A stretch of DNA of 64,000 nt from Terribacillus aidingensis (GCF_040703035.1 NZ_CP159996.1:158001-222000); one strand, 5' to 3'. Positions 16,115 to 24,583 are shown, counted from the stretch's first letter. The notes: generated by a model not told the origin, from the sequence alone. Program-made: numbers and translations.

Positions 16115-17018
16115 GTATATTCTCCTTTACTAAGTTAATGAATACATCGTCCAGACTGCCTTTGATTAATTCAAAATCTGTGACAATACCTTCTAAATCT
16201 CGGAGGATATGGTATGCTTGCAAGCTATTTGAAACTAAAATCTGGAAAAAATCGTTCTTTAGGCTATAGCTGTAACGATGTTCACCTAAATACCTTACTG
16301 TTAATTCGTTATCGTTCACTTGTAAGCGCAATGTATCTGAAGCGTAAAGCCGTTTTAACTCTGCGGGTGTTCCTTGTGCTTTGATTCTGCCTTTATCAAT
16401 GACAACAATTTGATCGGCTTCTGCTGCTTCTTCCATGTAATGCGTTGTCAGAAAAACAGTCATCTGGAGTTGCTGCTGCAGACTTGCAATGGTCTTCCAT
16501 ACATCGACTCTTGTTTGTGGATCCAGACCCGTTGTCGGTTCATCTAAAAATAGAATTGCTGGCCGGTGAAGGAGAGCCCGGGCGATTTCTGCACGCCGTT
16601 TCTGTCCGCCTGACAGCTGCCGGAATTGCTTTATAAGGATCGGTTCCAGCTGCAGGGTTTCGGTTACCCAGGAGATACTCTTCTGAGTCTCGTTTTTTGA
16701 CAACCCATAGAACCTCCCCCACATGTCGAGATTCTCCTTTACGGTCAAAACATCATCCAGTACGTTATCTTGAAAAACCAAGCCGATCCGCTTGCGAATT
16801 TCTGCATCATTCTTGCCTGCTTGGAAGCCATCGACGAAGATAGATCCCTTTGACTGCTGGAGGCGGGTGGCGATCATATGGATGGTCGTCGATTTTCCCG
16901 CGCCATTTACGCCTAGAAATGCGAAAAGATGCCCTTTCTCCACATCAAAGGATATGTCATCCACCGCTTTAAACTTGCCATAGCTTTTCGTTAGATTTTT
17001 AATTCTAATTATTTTCAT
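16080..17018 (-). CDS. ABC transporter ATP-binding protein
   Basis: The 312-residue ATPase has Walker A GVNGAGKS at 36-43, a Q-loop near VFQDN, signature LSGGQKRRAEIARAL, Walker B ILFLDEPTTGLD and the H-loop TTHYMEEA, in drug-exporter (DrrA-like) style. The tail after about residue 220 resembles the DUF4162 extension of these proteins. The start at 17018 is chosen because the ABC fold begins MKIIRIKNLTKSYG there and GGAG lies just upstream; it overlaps the DUF3021 gene by 14 bases. The frame is open to 17060. Confidence 0.92.
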   Translation of the reverse strand: MKIIRIKNLTKSYGKFKAVDDISFDVEKGHLFAFLGVNGAGKSTTIHMIATRLQQSKGSIFVDGFQAGKNDAEIRKRIGLVFQDNVLDDVLTVKENLDMWGRFYGLSKNETQKSISWVTETLQLEPILIKQFRQLSGGQKRRAEIARALLHRPAILFLDEPTTGLDPQTRVDVWKTIASLQQQLQMTVFLTTHYMEEAAEADQIVVIDKGRIKAQGTPAELKRLYASDTLRLQVNDNELTVRYLGEHRYSYSLKNDFFQILVSNSLQAYHILRDLEGIVTDFELIKGSLDDVFINLVKENIHAHNLAADKAL

Positions 17019-17448
17019 TCGCTCCAGCCTTCTTCCTTTTATAATTAGCCAGTTCTTCATTCAATTGCTTTGCTTCAACACTATGAATAAGGCGGTAGAT
17101 GATCCACAGGACAATATAAATGAAGATAACAAGAGCAAATAATAACGCGAGCAGCTTCCAGTTACTTGTATCAAACCAGCCGAAGAGGGCAGCGGAACCT
17201 GTGAAAGTACCCAACACAACAAAGAGGAACAGAAGTGAGCGTGTAAAGATGTTAGACTCATTTGCTCGACCCAGAATCAAAATCTGTATCCACGTAAGGA
17301 CAAAGGTAATAAGCAGGTTTTGAGGTACAAGGGCAATATCCATTGTGCTATTTCCGATAAAGAGATAAATGTATATGCTTGTTGCCAAAATAGAGAACAT
17401 AAACATGATGCCCCATGATTGGATGAAACTTACAAAAGTCTTCATCAT
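17005..17448 (-). CDS. DUF3021 family membrane protein
   Basis: The 147-residue protein has four hydrophobic helices in two hairpins and a charged tail rich in Lys and Glu. This size and topology, directly after a LytTR regulator and before an ABC exporter, is that of DUF3021 proteins, which are thought to modulate their LytTR partner at the membrane. AAGGAGG lies before the ATG pair at 17448/17445, and the LytTR stop abuts the first ATG. The role is inference from context. Confidence 0.8.
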   Translation of the reverse strand: MMKTFVSFIQSWGIMFMFSILATSIYIYLFIGNSTMDIALVPQNLLITFVLTWIQILILGRANESNIFTRSLLFLFVVLGTFTGSAALFGWFDTSNWKLLALLFALVIFIYIVLWIIYRLIHSVEAKQLNEELANYKRKKAGANENN

Positions 17449-17901
17449 TCATTCCTCCTTGCCAATTCCGAGTTTATGTTTGAGCTGCGGTACGTATTGC
17501 CTGGAAATCATTACTTTTTCTCCGTTCGTGAGGGTGGCTGTAAGTTTACGGCCCAGTGCGGGCTTTAGTTTTTCCACCTTGGAGAGATTGACGATAACAG
17601 ATTTGGATATACGTATAAGATCGGGACTGAAATGCGACTCCTCAATTTGGTACAGCTTTAATGAGGATTGATATACAGCGTTCTTATCATAAAGAAATAC
17701 AGAATTATCTACTGACTCGATATAGTAGATAGAGTCAGGCTGCAGAAGATGCACTTCTCCATTCCTCTCTCCAGACAATCTTTCCTTGCTGGAGGCCGAT
17801 AAGATTTTGGCGAGCTCCAAAATGCGAGAGTCTGTTTGACGGCAAGTGATTTGCACTTCGGTTTCGAGGCAATTATCGTCCTCTTGAATTGTGATTTTCA
17901 T
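17449..17901 (-). CDS. LytTR-type DNA-binding regulator
   Basis: The 150-residue protein has a short N-terminal segment followed by a LytTR domain (about residues 45-145): DSIYYIESVDNSVFLY, a variable strand, FSPDLIRISKSVIVNLSKV and a C-terminal GEKVMISRQYVPQLK. No receiver domain is present, so it is a stand-alone LytTR of the type that pairs with DUF3021. AGGAGG precedes the ATG. It heads the four-gene operon and probably controls it. Confidence 0.9.
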   Translation of the reverse strand: MKITIQEDDNCLETEVQITCRQTDSRILELAKILSASSKERLSGERNGEVHLLQPDSIYYIESVDNSVFLYDKNAVYQSSLKLYQIEESHFSPDLIRISKSVIVNLSKVEKLKPALGRKLTATLTNGEKVMISRQYVPQLKHKLGIGKEE

Positions 17902-18015
17902 TGAGCGCCTCCTGTCTTTTATTTATTCGTATTTCCAGTGTAACGGTCAGCAGAGGAAAAACAATACCAGATGGTGTATCCTGCCAATAAGAGCAGTTAA
18001 GCTGCCATCTATGTA

Positions 18016-18035
18016 TTGATCAAACGTTTGATAAA
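18016..18035. promoter_or_regulatory. operator-like palindrome before the aldo-keto reductase
   Basis: ATCAAACGTTTGAT (18019-18032) is a perfect palindrome extended by TT and AA on the outside. It lies about 45 bases before the aldo-keto reductase start, as expected for a repressor operator. It shares AAACGTTT with the site at 15083-15096. Confidence 0.5.
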
Positions 18036-18079
18036 GATCGCTGACCGGGAAAAAGTAAATGATGAAGGAGGAGAATACA

Positions 18080-18922
18080 ATGAAAACTGTTACCCTGCCG
18101 GATGGAACGGAACTCACTGCGATCGGACAAGGAACTTGGAATATGGGGGATGAAGACTCAAGGCGTCATAATGAAATTCAGGCTTTGCGCACAGGCATTG
18201 ATCAGGAACTCCAGGTGATTGATACAGCAGAAATGTATGGAGACGGCCGCTCGGAACGCCTGGTACGGGAGGCGATAGCTAACCGCCGGGGGAATGTATT
18301 CCTTGTTTCGAAGGTGCTGCCATCCAATGCATCGTACGATGATGTGCTAGCAGCCTGCGACCGTTCCTTGGAGCGGCTAGGAACTGACTATCTGGATTTG
18401 TATCTGCTTCATTGGCGAGGAAGAGTGCCACTGGCAGAAACAGTGGCGGCTTTTGAACAGTTGAAGGAAGAAGGAAAGATTAAGCGCTGGGGTGTATCGA
18501 ATTTCGATACAGATGATATGGAAGAGCTGTGGAATGTAGAAGACGGACAGAATTGTGCAGTCAATCAAGTGCTCTATAATCTTACTGCGCGAGGAATTGA
18601 ATATGATCTGATTCCATGGCAGAAGGAAAAAGGTATTCCAATTATGGCGTATTGTCCGTTAGCGCAAGGTGATCGTAAGGAGATTCTGCACAATGCTGAA
18701 GTTCGTGAACTGGCAAAAACATATGATGTGTCCGTTTCCCAGATTGCTTTAGCGTGGACGATTCAGTCAGGACATGTGCTCAGTATTCCAAAAGCGGGAC
18801 AGGCTCCTCATGCGGTAGAAAATGCGGAAGCTGCAAATCTTGTATTAAATAAAGAAGATCTTGCAAAATTAGACAAGGAATTCCCGCCACCGACGTCGAA
18901 AGTACCGTTGGAGGTCGTGTGA
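18080..18922 (+). CDS. aldo/keto reductase
   Basis: The 280-residue (alpha/beta)8 NAD(P)H oxidoreductase has the catalytic tetrad D48, Y53, K78 and H111 (VIDTAEMYG, VSKV, LLHW) and the IPKAGQ coenzyme motif near the C-terminus. Substrate is unknown; such enzymes reduce aldehydes and ketones. AAGGAGGAG six bases upstream sets the ATG at 18080 rather than the in-frame ATG at 18059. A palindromic operator candidate lies upstream. It is followed by a second, different aldo-keto reductase with its own promoter. Confidence 0.9.
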   Translation: MKTVTLPDGTELTAIGQGTWNMGDEDSRRHNEIQALRTGIDQELQVIDTAEMYGDGRSERLVREAIANRRGNVFLVSKVLPSNASYDDVLAACDRSLERLGTDYLDLYLLHWRGRVPLAETVAAFEQLKEEGKIKRWGVSNFDTDDMEELWNVEDGQNCAVNQVLYNLTARGIEYDLIPWQKEKGIPIMAYCPLAQGDRKEILHNAEVRELAKTYDVSVSQIALAWTIQSGHVLSIPKAGQAPHAVENAEAANLVLNKEDLAKLDKEFPPPTSKVPLEVV

Positions 18923-18939
18923 ATGCATAGGCATTTTAC

Positions 18940-18968
18940 ATGACAGTTTATTCAGGCAACGCTATACT
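18940..18968 (+). promoter_or_regulatory. sigma-A promoter
   Basis: ATGACA at 18940-18945, an exact 17-base spacer and TATACT at 18963-18968, 34 bases before the next aldo-keto reductase start. Confidence 0.7.
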
Positions 18969-19001
18969 AAACGAGAAAAACTGCTAAAGGAGTGCTTTTA
19001 A

Positions 19002-19826
19002 ATGAACTATGTAACACTGAACAATGGCGTGAAAATGCCACAGCTTGGCTTTGGAGTTTGGCAGGTTGGAGATGAAGAAGCAACTGCAGCAGTAGCGAAA
19101 GCACTTGAAGTTGGTTATAAAAGCATCGACACAGCAATGATTTATAAAAATGAAGCCGGCGTCGGCAAAGCAATCAAAGAAGCAAACGTGAACAGAGAAG
19201 ATTTGTTCATTACAACAAAAGTCTGGAACTCCGATCAAGGTTTCGACAACACAATTGCAGCTTTTGAAGCGAGTCTTGAACGTCTTGGTCTTGAATACGT
19301 GGATCTTTATCTTATCCACTGGCCGACACCGCAGTACGATGAGTACGTGGATACATTCAAAGCATTAGAAAAACTTTACAAAGACGGTCGCGTGAAAGCA
19401 ATCGGCGTATGTAACTTCGAAATCGAGCATTTGGAGCGTCTATTGAAAGAAACAGAGATCGTGCCAGTCTTGAACCAAGTGGAGTGCCACCCGTACTTGG
19501 CGCAAAACGAACTAAAAGACTTCTGTAAAAAGCATGATATCTTTGTAGAAGCATGGAGCCCGCTTGATCAGGGCGGCGATGTTCTTAAGGATGAAGTTGT
19601 GACAGCAATTGCTGAAAAGCTTGGTAAAACAGCTGCACAAGTTGTGCTTCGCTGGCACCTTCAGAATGACACAATCGTCATTCCGAAATCTGTAACGCCA
19701 TCCCGTATCGAAGAGAACTTCCAAGTATTCGACTTCGAGCTTTCTGCAGAGGATATGGATGCAATCAATAAATTGGATTCAGGCCGCCGTAAAGGTGCAC
19801 ATCCAAATGATATGAATAAACGATAA
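19002..19826 (+). CDS. aldo/keto reductase (YvgN/YtbE-type)
   Basis: The 274-residue enzyme has tetrad D43, Y48, K73 and H106 (SIDTAMIY, TTKVW, LIHWP), NQVECHPYL and the NADPH motif IPKSVTPSRIEEN. It matches the Bacillus YvgN/YtbE group that reduces methylglyoxal and related aldehydes; that specificity is a family inference. AAAGGAG precedes the ATG. The gene has its own promoter and a strong terminator, so it is monocistronic. Its codons are more uniform than those of its neighbours, suggesting good expression. Confidence 0.92.
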   Translation: MNYVTLNNGVKMPQLGFGVWQVGDEEATAAVAKALEVGYKSIDTAMIYKNEAGVGKAIKEANVNREDLFITTKVWNSDQGFDNTIAAFEASLERLGLEYVDLYLIHWPTPQYDEYVDTFKALEKLYKDGRVKAIGVCNFEIEHLERLLKETEIVPVLNQVECHPYLAQNELKDFCKKHDIFVEAWSPLDQGGDVLKDEVVTAIAEKLGKTAAQVVLRWHLQNDTIVIPKSVTPSRIEENFQVFDFELSAEDMDAINKLDSGRRKGAHPNDMNKR

Positions 19827-19831
19827 GTGAG

Positions 19832-19861
19832 AAAGAGCGCCGAAATGGCGCTCTTTTTTTG
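19832..19861 (+). terminator. rho-independent terminator
   Basis: AAGAGCGCC and GGCGCTCTT arms around GAAAT, followed by eight T. Confidence 0.92.
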
Positions 19862-19932
19862 CGTTGACAGTTATAGGGGGAAGTGATTGTATGGATGTAG
19901 AAATATGAGTGTAGGAAGGACTGGATTATGTA

Positions 19933-20331
19933 TTGTCAGACATCATCGGTTTTATCATAATCATTTTGATTTTCGCGGTGCTGGTTAAATTCAGGGTGAT
20001 TAGGATAGTTAGTAAGAATGGATATAAGTATAAGCAAACGAAGCACGAGTTAAATCTTACTTATAAGAAATTCAACGGTTTCGATTACTATTATTTTAAA
20101 TTCAACCAAGGCAAGCTGATAACACTCTCTTATGATGTGGAAGTCCAGGAAGGAGAACTGATATTGGAATGGCATGATCGTAAACAGTTGCTCTGGAAAG
20201 AAGCATTTACTGAAAACACACAAGGATCTTTTACAGCTCAGACACATTACAGGCGTTACTCCGTCAGGATCGAAGGCAAACATACAAAGGGCGGATGTCG
20301 TTTACAGTTTACGGAAAATGGTTCGCAGTAA
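19933..20331 (+). CDS. hypothetical membrane-anchored protein
   Basis: A 132-residue frame begins at TTG 19933. Residues 4-24 form one hydrophobic helix, followed by a soluble part rich in aromatic residues and beta-type pattern (LTLSYDVEVQEGELILEWHDR), which suggests a small extracellular or periplasm-facing beta domain. I do not recognise the family. The ribosome site (AGGAAGG) is rather far from the TTG, so the start is uncertain. Confidence 0.55.
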   Translation: MSDIIGFIIIILIFAVLVKFRVIRIVSKNGYKYKQTKHELNLTYKKFNGFDYYYFKFNQGKLITLSYDVEVQEGELILEWHDRKQLLWKEAFTENTQGSFTAQTHYRRYSVRIEGKHTKGGCRLQFTENGSQ

Positions 20332-20585
20332 CTCTTGCTAACGGGTTTCGACAGAACACAGTTTTTATATGAAGCATTGAAATATTTTAGATTTTCAATT
20401 GCTAATACAATCCGATTCTGCTCGCTGTAATCTCTTTTCCGTTCTTTCCGGTTGAGGTAACTTGGCAAAAAATCGCAGGAGCGAGTGTGATGCTGCTTTC
20501 GATTTTTCTTCTTACCTCGAATAAAAAAATAAATATCATTCATCTAAAAAGAGTACGGGTTGATGGTAAGGTCTGTGCATGTCTA
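20332..20585. other. gene-free stretch with nested inverted repeats
   Basis: No gene is seen. GAGGTAA (20454-20460) pairs with TTACCTC (20512-20518), enclosing AAAAATCG (20468-20475) with CGATTTTT (20500-20507). The inner hairpin runs into a T-rich stretch on the plus strand. It could be a late terminator of the upstream gene or a small structured RNA. Confidence 0.45.
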
Positions 20586-20594
20586 TGCTATAGT
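20586..20594 (+). promoter_or_regulatory. extended -10 promoter
   Basis: TGCTATAGT forms an extended -10 box 29 bases before the ATG of the acetyltransferase gene. TTGATG lies upstream but at 23-base spacing, so activity would rest on the extended -10. Confidence 0.5.
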
Positions 20595-20622
20595 AAAAGG
20601 GAAAATTAGAGGAGGGATCAGG

Positions 20623-21774
20623 ATGCAGACAGAACGGTTACAGAAGCAGGATTTGGAAGCGGCAATGCAGATGTCAGAGTATGCTTTCCGGTACCGCATA
20701 CCGGAAGATAAGCGAGACGCAAGACTGGAGCAGATGGATCAGCACCAGCAGCTTTTTGGTATCAAGGAAAATGGGAAGCTGGCTGCCAAGCTGCAGCTGC
20801 TGCCGCTTTCGATCAAACTTGGTGAGCAGACAATGCTGATGGGTGGGATTGCCGGGGTGGCTACTTATCCGGAATATCGCCGGAATGGATATATAAAGCG
20901 ACTATTAACTGATACGCTTTATCATATGCGCGAGCAAGGGATGCCTGTTTCGATGCTGCATCCATTCTACGTCGATTTCTATCGCAGGTTTGGGTACGAG
21001 TTATTTGCGGACCGAACGATTTATACATTGAAGAAGAAAGATCTCATGCGCCTGACACCGGTGGACGGCACAATTGAGCGTATAAAGAAAGAGGAACATA
21101 CACAGGAAATTGAAGATATCTACAATGCTTACTCCTCTACATACAGCGGCATGCTTGCACGAGAAGATTTTTGGTGGAAGCATCGGGTATACCGCGACCA
21201 TGATTTTATTGCCCTTTATCGTGACGCTGAAGGTAAAGCGCAAGGGTATATCATTTATGAGATCGCTTCACGTGACAAGCTGGATGTGTCGGAATTCGTT
21301 GCCCTTACGGCTGATTCTCGTATCGGGTTGTGGAATTTCCTTGCGCAGCATGATTCCATGTTTGAGGAAGTAAAGTTGGACCTGCCACCGCATGATCCGC
21401 TTATCTTTATGCTGCCGGATCCGCAGCTTGAGGTGAAGCATTATCCGTACTTTATGGCGCGTATTTTAGATGTGCCTGCCTTCTTTGAGAAATATGATTG
21501 GCAAGGAAGTCCTGCGGGTGTTGTGCTGCACGTAGAGGATACAATCATTCGGGAAAATAATGATACGTTTACTTTTAAAGACGAAAACACAGAAATCTCA
21601 TCAGAGACGAAAGGCATTAAGCTATCTATCAACATGCTTGCTGCCATTGCGTTTGGTTACAAGCGACCGTTTGTCCTTTGGCAGGCAGGGTTGATAGACG
21701 GACCAGAGGAAATGATTCGGAAATTCGAGCAAAGTATCCCAAGGCGTGAACCATACATCTATGATTTCTTCTAA
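20623..21774 (+). CDS. Eis-like GNAT acetyltransferase
   Basis: The 383-residue protein has an N-terminal GNAT domain with the acetyl-CoA loop (GVATYPEYRRNGYIKRLL, R-R-N-G-Y), then a second degenerate GNAT-like part and a C-terminal SCP2-like region ending in LWQAGLIDGP and DFF. This is the Eis family layout: Eis acetylates amines such as aminoglycosides in other bacteria, but many Bacillus members have unknown substrates. GAGGAGGG seven bases upstream sets the start at 20623. A NUDIX gene follows 15 bases later. Confidence 0.85.
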   Translation: MQTERLQKQDLEAAMQMSEYAFRYRIPEDKRDARLEQMDQHQQLFGIKENGKLAAKLQLLPLSIKLGEQTMLMGGIAGVATYPEYRRNGYIKRLLTDTLYHMREQGMPVSMLHPFYVDFYRRFGYELFADRTIYTLKKKDLMRLTPVDGTIERIKKEEHTQEIEDIYNAYSSTYSGMLAREDFWWKHRVYRDHDFIALYRDAEGKAQGYIIYEIASRDKLDVSEFVALTADSRIGLWNFLAQHDSMFEEVKLDLPPHDPLIFMLPDPQLEVKHYPYFMARILDVPAFFEKYDWQGSPAGVVLHVEDTIIRENNDTFTFKDENTEISSETKGIKLSINMLAAIAFGYKRPFVLWQAGLIDGPEEMIRKFEQSIPRREPYIYDFF

Positions 21775-21789
21775 GGAGATTACCATTAT

Positions 21790-22224
21790 ATGAAAAAGAA
21801 AGAGTTCCACCGGCTTGCCCGTGCTGTGATCCGTAAAGGAGACAGCATCCTGCTGGCTAAGGCGGAAGGATGGCAAAACAGCTTCCTGCCAGGCGGTCAT
21901 GTGGAAATTGGAGAAGGTGCTGAAGCTGCCTTGTTGCGTGAACTGCAGGAGGAGCTTGGCGTAAAGGGAAAGATTAGTAGCTTTCTCGGAGACTTCGAGC
22001 ACAGCTGGCAGTATGAAGATACAGTACATTTCGAATTGACACATGTATTTGAAGCAGTGATTGATAAGGAGCAGATTGAGAGCCAGGAACCGCATCTTCA
22101 ATTCTTCTGGGCAACTCCAGAAGAATTCGAAGAGCTGGATCTGCAGCCTTATCCACTTATCAATGCCTTGCGAGAAGGCCAGCTTCCTAAGTCTGTGTGG
22201 CGGAGCACATTGGAGACAAACTGA
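21790..22224 (+). CDS. NUDIX hydrolase
   Basis: The 144-residue protein contains the full Nudix box G36-x5-E42-x7-R50-E51-x2-E54-E55-x-G57. It looks like an MutT-type NTP or ADP-sugar pyrophosphohydrolase; the substrate is unknown. AAGGAGA lies before the ATG. It follows the Eis-like gene in the same operon, and the terminator overlaps its stop. Confidence 0.88.
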   Translation: MKKKEFHRLARAVIRKGDSILLAKAEGWQNSFLPGGHVEIGEGAEAALLRELQEELGVKGKISSFLGDFEHSWQYEDTVHFELTHVFEAVIDKEQIESQEPHLQFFWATPEEFEELDLQPYPLINALREGQLPKSVWRSTLETN

Positions 22225-22246
22225 TTTTATCGGTTTGTCTTTTTTC
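22213..22246 (+). terminator. rho-independent terminator overlapping the NUDIX stop
   Basis: GACAAACTGAT and ATCGGTTTGTC pair around TTT and lead into six T; the 5' arm contains the last codons of the gene. Confidence 0.85.
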
Positions 22247-22264
22247 TTTAAAAAATACTTGCGG

Positions 22265-22295
22265 TTGACGCTGCGTCAGCGTTTATCGTTATAAG
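22265..22295 (+). promoter_or_regulatory. MerR-type promoter with 19-base spacer and dyad
   Basis: TTGACG at 22265-22270 and TATAAG at 22290-22295 are separated by 19 bases, the over-long spacing typical of MerR-activated promoters. Within it lies a perfect dyad ACGCTG-CGT-CAGCGT (22268-22282). The regulator gene follows directly, so autoregulation is expected. Confidence 0.8.
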
Positions 22296-22310
22296 CATAA
22301 GGAGGGAAGC

Positions 22311-23075
22311 ATGATGACATACACTGTTCAAAAGCTGGCAGAGCTTGCTGGGGTGAGCAAGCGTACATTGCGCTATTACGATCAAATCGGTTTGCTGCAT
22401 CCGGCTGAAATCAATGTGAGCGGATATCGGATCTATACGGAAAAAGAGGTGGATCTGCTGCAGCAAATTCTTTTTTTTAGGGAGTTGGATGTGGATCTGG
22501 ATACAATCAAATCCATTATTTATTCTCCGGATTTCGATAGGAAGAAAGCTTTAGAAGAGCACCGCGACAGTTTACTGGAAAAGCAGGAGCATATCCGTAT
22601 GCTTCTTGGAAACGTTGAAAAAAGTATTCAAGCGATAGAAAGGAAGGTAGAAATGACCGATCACGAAAAATTCACAGGCTTCAAGGAACAGAAAATTGCT
22701 GAAAATGAAGCCAATTATGGAGAAGAAATCAGAGAAGCATATGGCAAAGAAGCAGTGGAAGCTTCCAATCAAAAATTCCGTGGTTTGACGGAGGAACAGT
22801 ACAAGAAAATGAACGAAGTCGAGCAGCGTTTATTCGAAAAGCTGAAGACTGCAATGCAGGCAGGAGATCCAACTGCACCAGAAGCATTGCACGCAGCTGA
22901 ACTGCATCGGGAATGGCTGTCATTCACTTGGTCTGCCTACTCTAAAGAAGCACATGCAGGTTTAGCGGAGATGTATGTCGAAGATGAACGATTCGCAGCT
23001 TATTATGAAAATAAAATTCGAGAAGGAGCAGCTCAATTTCTTCGGGATAGCATCCGTTATTATACAAAGCTTTGA
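22311..23075 (+). CDS. MerR family regulator with TipAS ligand domain
   Basis: The 254-residue protein has a MerR winged helix-turn-helix (residues 1-75: VQKLAELAGVSKRTLRYYDQ), a coiled-coil dimer helix (about 76-115) and a TipAS-type C-terminal domain (about 130-254; the EHxxWLSFTW ... YYENKIREGAAQFL pattern), which traps drugs in TipA and Mta. AAGGAGG precedes an ATG pair at 22311/22314. It sits behind its own MerR-type promoter. No efflux pump is adjacent, so any target other than itself is elsewhere. Confidence 0.92.
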   Translation: MMTYTVQKLAELAGVSKRTLRYYDQIGLLHPAEINVSGYRIYTEKEVDLLQQILFFRELDVDLDTIKSIIYSPDFDRKKALEEHRDSLLEKQEHIRMLLGNVEKSIQAIERKVEMTDHEKFTGFKEQKIAENEANYGEEIREAYGKEAVEASNQKFRGLTEEQYKKMNEVEQRLFEKLKTAMQAGDPTAPEALHAAELHREWLSFTWSAYSKEAHAGLAEMYVEDERFAAYYENKIREGAAQFLRDSIRYYTKL

Positions 23076-23090
23076 CGTCATGCGCAGCTT

Positions 23091-23120
23091 TTGTATTCCA
23101 AAGCGAAGAGGTGATACACT
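23091..23120 (+). promoter_or_regulatory. candidate sigma-A promoter
   Basis: TTGTAT at 23091-23096, an 18-base spacer and TACACT at 23115-23120, 22 bases before the DUF3219 gene. Moderate match. Confidence 0.45.
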
Positions 23121-23141
23121 AATTGGAAAAGGAGAGATGAC

Positions 23142-23447
23142 ATGAACAGAAAAGTTGTAGTGAACGGTATGGAACTGGCTGCTTATGATTATGAACATAA
23201 ATATGTCACGAAAAACGGGAAGGAATTGAACGAAATCAGCTTCAAGTTCCCAGTGACAAGTGAAGCTTACCATGATGTGGCTGTTATGCTGTATAAAGAT
23301 GATTTCCAAGTGGAGGTTCCGGAAGAAAACATTGCTTTCGAAGCAGCAATCAAACAGTACAGCACAAGTATCACGAATCTGTATGAGAAAGAACAGGTAG
23401 GCGAATATTCCCTCGTGCTGGAGGAGAAGGCAGGAGCTGCGCTATGA
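23142..23447 (+). CDS. DUF3219 family protein (YkvR-like)
   Basis: The 101-residue protein, starting MNRKVVVNGMELAAYDYEH and containing the FKFPVTSEAYHDVAVMLY block, matches the DUF3219 family known from Bacillus (YkvR). It has a small beta-rich pattern and no known activity. AAAGGAGAG precedes the ATG. It overlaps the glycerate kinase gene by four bases. Confidence 0.75.
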   Translation: MNRKVVVNGMELAAYDYEHKYVTKNGKELNEISFKFPVTSEAYHDVAVMLYKDDFQVEVPEENIAFEAAIKQYSTSITNLYEKEQVGEYSLVLEEKAGAAL

Positions 23448-24583
23448 AGATTGTCGTAGCTCCTGACTCCTTTAAGGAGAGCATGACAGCATTGGAAGCG
23501 GCGTCTGCTTGCGAGCGGGGAATCCGCCGGGCAATTCCGGATGCAGAAGTCGTAAAGGTTCCGATGGCTGATGGCGGTGAAGGGACTGTGCAATCATTAG
23601 TGGATGCGACGGGCGGGAGGCTGCATACCTGTGAAGTAACAGGACCGCTTGGAAATAAGGTAAGTGCGGTATTTGGTATGCTTGGTGGTGGAAAAACGGC
23701 TGTTATCGAAATGGCTGAGGCATCGGGTCTCCATCTTGTCCCGCGTGACAAGCGGGATCCGCTCCGTGCTACAACGCGCGGAACAGGCGAATTGATGATG
23801 AAAGCATTAGATGCAGGAGCAGAGCATTTGATTATCGGTCTTGGCGGCAGTGCAACGAATGATGGCGGCGCAGGGATGGCTGCTGCTCTGGGAGTGAAAT
23901 TCCTGGATGCAGAGGGGAAGCAGCTGGAAGATGGTGCACTTGCGTTGAAAGAGCTCTCCGAAGTGAAAGCAGAAGGACTAGATCCACGCTGGCAGCATGT
24001 TCAAGTGGAAGTAGCCTGCGATGTGGAAAACCCGCTGACGGGTGAAAATGGCGCATCCTTTGTGTTCGGACCACAAAAAGGTGCAAACGACGAAATGGTC
24101 ATTCAACTGGATGACATACTCACACATTACGCTGCAAAAGTGGAACAGACTGTCGGTAAGCAGATTGACCAGCTGCCAGGTGCAGGAGCTGCAGGTGGAT
24201 TAGGAGCCGGATTAGTGGCTTTTATGCCAGCAGAACTGAAAAGTGGCATCACCATTGTGAAGGAAGCAGCAGGGCTGGCAGATCATATCAAGGGTGCAGA
24301 TTTGGTTATTACAGGCGAAGGGAAAATCGATGGCCAGACGATTTACGGAAAGACACCGATCGGGGTAGCCAAATCAGCGAAACAATTCGGAGTGCCAGTC
24401 ATCGCCATCGCCGGAAATGTAGGGGAAGGAAGCGACGCAGTCTATGCACATGGTATAGATGCTGTGTTCAGTATCATGCCAGGTGTAATGAACTTGTCAG
24501 ATGCACTTTCCAATGGGGAAACAAATATTGAACAGACTGTCTACAATATCTGTAAAACGATGCAAATTTCCCGGTCATTCTAA
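23444..24583 (+). CDS. glxK: glycerate kinase, GlxK family
   Basis: The 379-residue kinase phosphorylates D-glycerate. The N-terminal KIVVAPDSFKESM with MADGGEGTVQSL, the GLGGSATNDGGAGMAAALG block (glycine-rich phosphate loop) and the C-terminal GEGKIDGQTIYGKTPIGVA are diagnostic of the GlxK/GarK type-2 family. Translation is coupled to the DUF3219 gene (ATGA). Product phosphoglycerate enters glycolysis. No pathway partner lies nearby. Confidence 0.95.
   Translation: MKIVVAPDSFKESMTALEAASACERGIRRAIPDAEVVKVPMADGGEGTVQSLVDATGGRLHTCEVTGPLGNKVSAVFGMLGGGKTAVIEMAEASGLHLVPRDKRDPLRATTRGTGELMMKALDAGAEHLIIGLGGSATNDGGAGMAAALGVKFLDAEGKQLEDGALALKELSEVKAEGLDPRWQHVQVEVACDVENPLTGENGASFVFGPQKGANDEMVIQLDDILTHYAAKVEQTVGKQIDQLPGAGAAGGLGAGLVAFMPAELKSGITIVKEAAGLADHIKGADLVITGEGKIDGQTIYGKTPIGVAKSAKQFGVPVIAIAGNVGEGSDAVYAHGIDAVFSIMPGVMNLSDALSNGETNIEQTVYNICKTMQISRSF

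Noticed and set aside
23062-23096. ATACAAAGC ... GCTTTTGTAT hairpin after the MerR gene as terminator
   Set aside because: The stem needs a bulge and no T-run follows.
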